Source of the DNA: CF-161 sp035259145
GTDB taxonomy: Bacteria > Chloroflexota > Dormibacteria > Dormibacterales > Dormibacteraceae
DNA: 11,355 nt
Assembly (NCBI GenBank): GCA_035259145.1
Contig: DATFWQ010000351.1
Coordinates: 1-11,355, forward strand
Direction of reading: 5' to 3'
Shown here: piece after piece, positions 6,395 through 11,355 of the stretch
Layout of the letters: each line of letters opens with the position of its first letter
Position numbering within the stretch: the stretch's first letter is position 1
The notes under the pieces: generated by a model
Seen by the model: the letters and a program-made list of their open reading frames with translations, nothing else
What the model was told of the DNA's origin: nothing
Databases searched by the model: none
Translations under genes and position numbers: made by a program

Positions 6395-7888
6395 ATGGCA
6401 GTTCACCGACAAACAATCTCCATGCCCACCGCAACCATGGAGGTTCACTTCAAGCTGTTCGGCACAGATGGGGTCTCCCTGCAATCTCAGGAGCTGACCA
6501 AAGCACTCAGGGAACGCGGCTGGCGCGTCCATTCGTGCGCCTCCGATCTGCCCAGTGACGCGACTGGCCTGCGGCTTGATGAACTCTCCTATCAGTCCGA
6601 TGACGCGGTCAGGCTGCGCCAGAGCATCTTCGAATCTGGTCCGGCGGATGGCCCCCCGAAGGACCAGACAGTTGGTACCGACCTCCTCGCCCGAGTGGTC
6701 GACCGGGCGCGACGAATACGAGAACAGGTTGAACCCTACATCGACGCCAACGACATTCGCCTGCTCCACGTTCGGAACGTGATGTCCCTGCCCTACAACC
6801 TGCCGGCGACATTGGCCTTCTACGAGCTGGCCAGGGACAGACGGGACCTCGCGTTCATCATGCAGCATCATGATTTCTTCTGGGAGGGCCCCAACGCCAG
6901 GAACTTCAACACGAGGCATCGCGACGTCGCGGAGCTGATAGACAGAATCACGTGTCCAGACCTGCCCCACGCCACTCACGTGGTGATCAATCCAATCGCA
7001 GCCGAGGCGTTGAGAGCGAGAAAAGGTCTGAGCGCCGTGGTCGTCCCCGATGGATTCGACTTCGATCGTCAGGTCCTCGAGATAGACGAGGAGGTCTTCC
7101 GCAGCAAGCTCGAGATCCTTGCCGGAGAAAAGGCCGCGGTCACGACCCGAGATCTCGTTGTCTCCATGCCGGCTCGCGTGGCAATAAACAAGGCGATCGA
7201 GCTGGCGATCCAGTTCACGGCTGGGCTTGAGACGAAGAGGGTTCTGCTGGAAAACTTGTCCACCGGGTTGGGCGGCAGGAGACGCCAGTTCACGGCAAGG
7301 AGCAGGATCGTTCTGCTTCTGCCGCAAGGCGAAGACCTCGACGAGAACAGAGACTATTTCGACAGGCTCCAGGCCTACGCCCGACACCTGGGCATCAACC
7401 TGGCCTACGGTGGGAACGTCGTCGTACCGGACAGGCGGTACAGGCCCGGCGACACAGGGCACACCCCCTTCTACAGCACGTATCAGTCTGTGGATCTGGT
7501 GTGTTACCCACCCGAACACGAGGGATTCGGCAACCAGGCAATTGAGTCGGTCTGGGCGAAGCGCCCGCTGGCGGTCCTGGAATACCCGGTCTTCAAGAGA
7601 TTCGTGCGGGACCACATCCCCCACTACATCTCGCTCGGGGAGCCGGCGAAGCTTGGCAGGTTGGAAGCGTTCGGGGGGCTGCACGTGCTCCGGGAAGACA
7701 TCCTGGACCGAGCACTCAACGCGACGGTTTCTGTGCTGATGGATCACGATCTTGAGAGGCAGTGGGTCGAGGAGAATGCGGCAGTGCTCCGGAGGTTCTG
7801 CGGGATCGATCAGGTAAGCGAGCGATATACCAGCCTGTACACCGCGGCACTTGAGAAAGTGGGTTCCCCACGCTTGGCCACTGATTAG
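6395..7888 (+). CDS. GT4-type glycosyltransferase, mannosylglucosylglycerate-synthase-like
   Basis: Retaining GT-B glycosyltransferase of 497 residues. The N-terminal acceptor domain shows FGTDGVSLQSQELTKAL (22-38), LLHVRNVMSLPYNLP (123-137) and QHHDFFWEG (157-165). The C-terminal donor-binding domain has EGFGNQAIE (376-384), the EX7E pattern of family GT4, followed by PLAVLEYPVF. From memory, the combination of TDGVSL, HVRN, HHDF-W and EGFGNQ resembles MggA-like mannosylglucosylglycerate synthases, which add mannose to glucosylglycerate to make a compatible solute. The substrate is inferred, not shown, and no glucosylglycerate genes are in view. I chose ATG 6395 because GAGGG (6381-6385) lies nine bases before it; ATGs at 6422 and 6437 lack a ribosome-binding site. 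The sequence above 6395 does not resemble the family. It is divergent from the DGPF-sigma operon. Confidence 0.85.
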   Translation: MAVHRQTISMPTATMEVHFKLFGTDGVSLQSQELTKALRERGWRVHSCASDLPSDATGLRLDELSYQSDDAVRLRQSIFESGPADGPPKDQTVGTDLLARVVDRARRIREQVEPYIDANDIRLLHVRNVMSLPYNLPATLAFYELARDRRDLAFIMQHHDFFWEGPNARNFNTRHRDVAELIDRITCPDLPHATHVVINPIAAEALRARKGLSAVVVPDGFDFDRQVLEIDEEVFRSKLEILAGEKAAVTTRDLVVSMPARVAINKAIELAIQFTAGLETKRVLLENLSTGLGGRRRQFTARSRIVLLLPQGEDLDENRDYFDRLQAYARHLGINLAYGGNVVVPDRRYRPGDTGHTPFYSTYQSVDLVCYPPEHEGFGNQAIESVWAKRPLAVLEYPVFKRFVRDHIPHYISLGEPAKLGRLEAFGGLHVLREDILDRALNATVSVLMDHDLERQWVEENAAVLRRFCGIDQVSERYTSLYTAALEKVGSPRLATD

Positions 7889-7904
7889 CTCTGTAGCTGA
7901 GCTA
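7886..7904 (+). other. Short inverted repeat at the glycosyltransferase stop
   Basis: TAGCTC (starting with the stop codon) and GAGCTA form a six-base stem with a seven-base loop. It could be a weak terminator, but no T-run follows. The rest of 7905-8104 shows no gene or clear site. Confidence 0.25.
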
Positions 7905-8104
7905 GCGTCGGCGGAGGGAGGTCGAGCTCGCGGGCAGGCTTCAGCAACGCGATCCGGCATCGACAGGGACCGGTCAGAGTCGGTTAGTAACGTTCCGCTC
8001 TTCGCTCATCCTGGCACCGTTCTGGCCCTGTTTCACCAGAGAAGCGTGACTGGGCTGTCCGGGTCAGCTGGTCGAGATCACCGCGATTGCGAGCGTTCCC
8101 TCCC

Positions 8105-8257
8105 TTAAGCGCGACCCCGTAGCACCATCCGTGCACCCCACACGACAAGTGCGGCGATGATCACGAGCCAAAGCAGATTGAGCAGGGCTCCGGCCGCGTG
8201 CGCGAGGAGCCAGATCAGGAAGACGATCACGGCCAGCACGAGCAGTGCGTGAATCAT
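8105..8257 (-). CDS. Small hydrophobic membrane protein (lmo0937/DUF5670-like)
   Basis: A 50-residue protein. Two almost continuous hydrophobic helices (about 3-18 and 22-40) are separated by HAAGA, and it ends in the basic tail RMVLRGRA. It resembles the short lmo0937-type proteins found widely in bacteria, often in stress regulons, with unknown role. The start ATG 8257 has an excellent GGAGG (8265-8269) seven bases upstream and the gene ends in TAA. These signals, and coherent hydrophobicity only in this frame, make it a real gene despite its size. It is divergent from the LLM oxidoreductase gene. The family match is by resemblance only. Confidence 0.8.
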   Translation of the reverse strand: MIHALLVLAVIVFLIWLLAHAAGALLNLLWLVIIAALVVWGARMVLRGRA

Positions 8258-8317
8258 CGGTAAGCCTCCGTTTTGGATATGCGGTTCTCCATTGCTCTAC
8301 CAACGCACCACCCCGGA

Positions 8318-8364
8318 CGCCTGGTCTCTCTCAGGCTTCGCCAGGCGGATATCCGCTGGCGGAT
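8318..8364. other. Palindrome and nested inverted repeats in a divergent intergenic region
   Basis: A perfect 12-base palindrome GCGGATATCCGC (8345-8356) is followed by a second copy of GGCGGAT (8358-8364). Just before it, CGCCTGG (8318-8324) can pair with CCAGGCG (8341-8347), while GCCTG (8319-8323) can instead pair with CAGGC (8332-8336). The site lies between two divergent genes, where an operator is expected. No regulator is identified. Confidence 0.4.
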
Positions 8365-8427
8365 GACCCGGTTGGGCGCGCTTGATACGTTCAGGCGCCG
8401 GCGAGTGCAGGGTCTCAAAATTGAAAC

Positions 8428-9303
8428 GTGGAACTTGGCCGGATTGGTATCTGGAGCAGGCACCTCTGGGGCGAGCGCGACAGGGTGATGGAGGCAGCTG
8501 TCGAACTCGAGGATCTCGGCTACGGCACGCTTTGGTTCCCCAACGCCCCCAGGATGTTCGAGCGTGCGCGGGACCTGCTCGACGCCACCCGCCGCGTCGT
8601 CGTTGCCCCAGGCATCGCGAGCATATGGACGCACACGGCGGCTGACGCCGCAGCCGCCCATCACGCCCTCACCCAGGCCCACCCAGGCCGGTTCCTCCTC
8701 GGTCTCGGCGTGAGTCACGCGCACCTTGTTGACCGTGAAGAGCCTGGCCGATATTCCCGGCCCCTCACGAGGATGCGCGATTACCTCGACAGCCTCGACG
8801 CGGCCCCCACCCCTGTCCCTGTCAAGGAGCGAATCCTCGCCGCCCTGGGCCCGCGGATGCTGGAGCTGGCTCGCGACCGCAGCGCCGGGGCTCATCCGTA
8901 CCTGGGGACCGCAGAGCACACCCGGCGCGCCCGTGAACTGCTGGGCACAGGACGGCTGCTCGCTCCCGAACTGGCCGTCGTGCTCGAGACGGATCCCGCC
9001 CGGGCCCGGGCCATCGCCCGGGAGCATCTGACCTTCTACCTCCAGGCCCCTAACTACACGAACAACTGGCTAAGGCTCGGCTTCACGCCTGACGACCTGG
9101 CGGACGGCGGCAGCGACCGCCTTGTAGACGAAGTCGTGGCGTGGGGATCATCCGACGCGATCAGGGAGCGTATCGCGGAGCATCACAGGGCCGGTGCGGA
9201 CCACGTCTGCCTGCAGGTCCTCACTCCCGCCGCCGCGGAGCTGCCCATGGGGGAGTGGCGGACGCTGGCCTCCGCGCTCTCGCTGCAGGCTCCGCACCTC
9301 TAG
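8428..9303 (+). CDS. LLM-class F420-dependent oxidoreductase (MSMEG_4141-like)
   Basis: A luciferase-like TIM-barrel oxidoreductase of 291 residues that would use coenzyme F420 (less likely FMN) to reduce or oxidise an unknown small molecule in the cytoplasm. Typical family segments are MELGRIGIW at the start, LEDLGYGTLWFPNA (27-40), VVVAPGIASIWTH (57-69), PGRFLLGLGVSHAHLVD (86-102) and RPLTRMRDYLDSLD (111-124). These fit the actinobacterial subfamily named after MSMEG_4141 (TIGR03620). GTG 8428 is the earliest possible start, because an in-frame TGA ends four bases before it. The ribosome-binding site is weak. The gene stands between a divergent small membrane-protein gene and a two-component system. 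Substrate unknown. Confidence 0.88.
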   Translation: MELGRIGIWSRHLWGERDRVMEAAVELEDLGYGTLWFPNAPRMFERARDLLDATRRVVVAPGIASIWTHTAADAAAAHHALTQAHPGRFLLGLGVSHAHLVDREEPGRYSRPLTRMRDYLDSLDAAPTPVPVKERILAALGPRMLELARDRSAGAHPYLGTAEHTRRARELLGTGRLLAPELAVVLETDPARARAIAREHLTFYLQAPNYTNNWLRLGFTPDDLADGGSDRLVDEVVAWGSSDAIRERIAEHHRAGADHVCLQVLTPAAAELPMGEWRTLASALSLQAPHL

Positions 9304-9397
9304 TCGAACCCGGCGCTCCGAGCCCGCGCTCCTCAGCTACTCCCGCGGTCGTAGGTCGATACAACCTGAGGGGGACGACTCGCAGTGATGCGGACTG

Positions 9398-9403
9398 TAC
9401 GAT
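9398..9403 (+). promoter_or_regulatory. Candidate -10 hexamer of the kinase operon (leaderless)
   Basis: TACGAT fits TAnnnT and lies exactly seven bases before GTG 9411, the spacing expected for a leaderless transcript. The preceding bases make a TG-T extension (TGTACGAT). The -35 region at 17-base spacing reads ACGACT, a poor match. Confidence 0.4.
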
Positions 9404-9410
9404 CGCAGCC

Positions 9411-10559
9411 GTGGGCTCCCGATCCGCAAAGCCGGCCCCGCCCTGGGTGCGGCCGGTCGCGACCGCCGCGGTCGTCGAGATCGTGACGTTGGGCGGGACC
9501 ATCTTTTCGCCGCCCAATCGCGGCAGGCCGATCGATGCCCTCGCCGTCGTACTGCTCGTGATCGCCGCCGGCGCGGTTTCGTTCACTCAGCGTTGGCCTG
9601 TTCCGTCGCTGTCGGCATCGCTCCTGTGCACGGCCGGTTACTACGCCCTCGGGTACCACACCGACAGCTCATTCTTCATCGGCCTTCTCGTGACCGGCTA
9701 TCGCTCTGGCACGGCGGGCGCTCGCGTGCGAGCGGCGGGGTTCATGTTGTTGACTTTTGCGCTCTTCGCAGCGGCGTCGCGGCTTGGCCGCCCGGTCGAC
9801 ACGAATTCCGCGGTGTGGGCGCCGGTCGTCTGCGTCGGAGGACAGCTCGCGGGTCAGGCCGCTGCTGAGTGGCAGGCTCGCATCAACCGGCAAACCGAAC
9901 ACGCCCGAGAAGAGGAGGCTCTGCGCCGCATCGCCGAGGAGCGACTGCGCATCGCCCGCGAGCTGCATGACGTCGTGTCCCACAGCATTGCGATGATCAA
10001 CGTGCAGGCGGGCGTGGCCGTTCACGTCATGGACCAGAGTCCTGAGGAGGCGCGGGCGGCATTGCTCGCCATCAAGGCCGCCAGCCGCGACGCACTGCGC
10101 GATCTGCGAGGCATCCTCGGCCTCTTGCGCCAGACAGACGAGTCTGAGTCACGGTCGCCCGCCGCCGGCCTCGACCAGGTGCCCTCGGTCGTGGAGAACG
10201 TCCGGCGCGCCGGCATCGAGGTGACACTCGACATCGACACCGGGCAGTCGTCGCTGCCGACGTCGATCGACCTCGCCGCCTACCGCGTCATACAGGAGGC
10301 GCTTACGAACGTTGTCCGTCATGCGCCCGGGGCCTCGGCGACGGTGGCCGTACGACGTGAGCCCGAGGCCCTGATCATCGACGTCGAGAACGGCGGCCGA
10401 ACCCCCGTCCCGGTCGCCGTCGACGGCAGGCAGGGAGCCGGGCATGGCCTCGCCGGAATGCGCGAACGGGTCCGCGCCGTCGGCGGTTCGCTGCAGGCCG
10501 GCGGGCTGCCCGGGGGCGGGTTCGCCCTCCACGCCACGCTGCCACTGGAGGGCGAGTGA
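9411..10559 (+). CDS. DesK/NarL-type sensor histidine kinase
   Basis: Membrane sensor kinase of 382 residues from GTG 9411. The N-terminal half has about five to six hydrophobic segments between residues 15 and 150 with short loops and no large extracellular domain, so the signal is probably sensed in or at the membrane. A short coiled coil (about 155-180) leads to the HisKA_3 dimerisation motif ARELHDVVSHSIAMINVQAG with phospho-acceptor His186. The ATPase domain has the N-box QEALTNVVRHAPG (295-307) and the G2 loop GAGHGLAGMRERV (342-354). The G1 position reads DVENGG rather than DDG-G, a common drift in this family. The start was chosen because the upstream in-frame sequence lies inside the LLM gene and is not membrane-like. 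Its stop overlaps the regulator start by four bases (GTGA). Confidence 0.92.
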   Translation: MGSRSAKPAPPWVRPVATAAVVEIVTLGGTIFSPPNRGRPIDALAVVLLVIAAGAVSFTQRWPVPSLSASLLCTAGYYALGYHTDSSFFIGLLVTGYRSGTAGARVRAAGFMLLTFALFAAASRLGRPVDTNSAVWAPVVCVGGQLAGQAAAEWQARINRQTEHAREEEALRRIAEERLRIARELHDVVSHSIAMINVQAGVAVHVMDQSPEEARAALLAIKAASRDALRDLRGILGLLRQTDESESRSPAAGLDQVPSVVENVRRAGIEVTLDIDTGQSSLPTSIDLAAYRVIQEALTNVVRHAPGASATVAVRREPEALIIDVENGGRTPVPVAVDGRQGAGHGLAGMRERVRAVGGSLQAGGLPGGGFALHATLPLEGE

Positions 10560-11218
10560 TCCGGGTGGTGCTCGCGGACGACCAGGCGCTCGTCCGCGCC
10601 GGTTTCAAGGTGCTCATCCACAGCGCACCTGACGTCGAGGTGGTGGGTGAGGCTGCAAACGGTGAGGAGGCGGTGAGGATCGCCCGTGAGACGCTTCCGG
10701 ACGTGGTGCTGATGGACATCCGGATGCCCGTCCTGGACGGAATCGAGGCGACCCGCCGGATAGCCGCCGAGGCCGGCCTCGCCGGCGCTCACGTGCTGAT
10801 CTTGACGACTTACGAAGCCGACGAGTACGTATTCGAATCGCTGCGCGCTGGTGCGAGCGGGTTCGTGTTGAAGGACATCGAGCCGGTGGACCTGCTGCGT
10901 GCAATCCGGACCGTGGCGTCCGGCGACGCCCTGCTGTCACCGTCGGTCACTCGCCGGCTGATCGCCGAGTTTGCCGGTCGCCCGGCCCAGCGCCGGGTCT
11001 CCGGGAAGGACCTCCAGAGCCTCACCGAGCGCGAGCGCGAGGTGCTGGCTCTAGTGGGTGTTGGCAAGAGCAACGACGAGATCGCGGCCGACCTGTTCGT
11101 CAGCCCGGCCACCGTCAAGACGCACGTGAGCCGTGTCATGTCGAAGCTCTACGCGCGGGATCGGGCACAGCTAGTGGTTGCGGCGTACGAGAGCGGGCTG
11201 GTCGTGCCGGGCGCCTAG
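10556..11218 (+). CDS. NarL/FixJ-type response regulator
   Basis: DNA-binding response regulator of 220 residues, the normal length. The receiver domain has the acidic pair D8-D9, phospho-acceptor Asp54 in VVLMDIRMP, the switch Thr84 in LILTTYEAD and Lys106 in GFVLKDIEP. The LuxR-type helix-turn-helix spans about 155-215 with LTEREREVLALVGVGKSNDE, then PATVKTHVSRVMSKL. GTG 10556 overlaps the kinase stop by four bases, and GGAGG (10546-10550) lies five bases upstream, so the pair is translationally coupled and surely cognate. The target genes are unknown. The stop codon TAG lies in CTAG exactly where the putative insertion sequence begins, but the C-terminus looks complete. Confidence 0.95.
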   Translation: MIRVVLADDQALVRAGFKVLIHSAPDVEVVGEAANGEEAVRIARETLPDVVLMDIRMPVLDGIEATRRIAAEAGLAGAHVLILTTYEADEYVFESLRAGASGFVLKDIEPVDLLRAIRTVASGDALLSPSVTRRLIAEFAGRPAQRRVSGKDLQSLTEREREVLALVGVGKSNDEIAADLFVSPATVKTHVSRVMSKLYARDRAQLVVAAYESGLVVPGA

Positions 11219-11355
11219 TGTCCTGTCAGACAAGTACATGAGATAATGAGTGCGTTGCCGGCAGCTCCCACATCGAGGTTCACGTCATGCCGCTGGGCCG
11301 TCCTCATAAAGCTTCCCTCCACCTCCCGGAGCAGGATCGGACTGAGCTTCTGCGC
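11218..11355 (+). mobile_element. Probable left end of an IS630-type insertion sequence, partial
   Basis: Directly after the TA of a CTAG tetranucleotide comes GTGTCCTGTCAGACAAG, which has the look of a terminal inverted repeat and contains the small palindrome TGTCAGACA. IS630 elements are known to insert at TA, preferably in CTAG. The start of an IS630-like transposase follows 69 bases later. The right end lies outside the window, so the repeat cannot be verified here. Confidence 0.6.
11287..11355 (+). CDS. IS630-type transposase, N-terminal fragment cut by window edge
   Basis: Only 23 residues are visible. They begin MPLGRPHKASLHLPEQDRTE, and the pattern GRP-x-KA-x-L-x-L, then an acidic/Arg stretch and ELL, is typical of the first residues of IS630-family transposases just before their helix-turn-helix. 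GAGG (11275-11278) lies eight bases before the ATG. A GATAAT hexamer at 11242-11247 could be its -10. A helix-turn-helix regulator with a similar N-terminus is the main alternative. Confidence is limited by the short fragment. Confidence 0.6.
   Translation, partial: MPLGRPHKASLHLPEQDRTELLR

Noticed and set aside
7885..7930. Sequence GTAGCTGAGCTAGC resembling a tRNA D-arm after the glycosyltransferase
   Set aside because: No T-arm or acceptor stem can be built, and it overlaps the glycosyltransferase stop codon.
6386..7960. Minus-strand open frame of 524 codons opposite the glycosyltransferase
   Set aside because: It is a GC-rich antisense shadow. The plus strand carries clear GT4 motifs, while this translation is low in structure and matches no family.
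8270..8330. tRNA-like stretch on the minus strand (GTTGGTAGAGCAATGG resembles a D-arm)
   Set aside because: There is no T-arm GTTCGA motif, no acceptor pairing and no anticodon arm at the right distance.
8254..9027. Minus-strand open frame of 257 codons opposite the LLM oxidoreductase
   Set aside because: It is antisense to a well-recognised gene, and its start region overlaps the real small membrane-protein gene.
1..11355. CRISPR arrays, defence islands, prophage genes or biosynthetic clusters
   Set aside because: No spaced direct repeats and no nuclease, toxin-antitoxin, phage or modular synthase genes were seen on either strand.

Overview
The window is high-GC DNA, most likely from an actinobacterium or a close relative. 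The evidence is GTG starts with strong Shine-Dalgarno sites, an F420-type luciferase-like oxidoreductase, a DesK/NarL-type two-component pair, an ECF42-like sigma factor beside a DGPF protein, and a LexA operator of the GAAC-N4-GTTC type. The exact class cannot be decided from this sequence. No defence system, CRISPR array, rRNA or convincing tRNA was seen. The content is mostly stress response, small-molecule metabolism and regulation.

Layout: (1) Positions 1-263, minus strand, hold the N-terminal part of a Y-family DNA polymerase IV (dinB), cut by the window edge. A near-consensus SOS box (278-293) lies at its promoter. (2) Positions 427-1698 hold two VOC/glyoxalase-fold genes, one single-domain and one double-domain, ended by a strong symmetrical hairpin. 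(3) Positions 1791-2399, minus strand, encode a bacterial PH-domain (bPH2) membrane protein. A 310-base divergent intergenic region separates it from a secreted, probably lipid-anchored PQQ-type beta-propeller protein (2710-4293). (4) Positions 6175-4310, minus strand, look like an operon of DGPF/YCII-related protein, ECF42-like sigma factor with C-terminal extension, and a small two-helix membrane protein. A candidate autoregulatory promoter (TGTCGA-N17-CGAC) precedes the operon. (5) Divergent from it is a GT4-type glycosyltransferase (6395-7888) resembling mannosylglucosylglycerate synthases, suggesting compatible-solute synthesis. (6) A 50-residue hydrophobic protein (8105-8257, minus) diverges from an F420-dependent LLM oxidoreductase (8428-9303). 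(7) A histidine kinase and response regulator (9411-11218) overlap by four bases. (8) The right end, from about 11218, looks like the left end of an IS630-type insertion sequence with the start of its transposase.

How the parts may work together: the DGPF-sigma pair forms a self-contained autoregulated module. dinB appears to be controlled by DNA damage through LexA. Two genes (dinB and the kinase) lack usable ribosome-binding sites but have a TAnnnT hexamer seven bases before the start codon, which fits leaderless transcripts. Functional links between the blocks are inference only.
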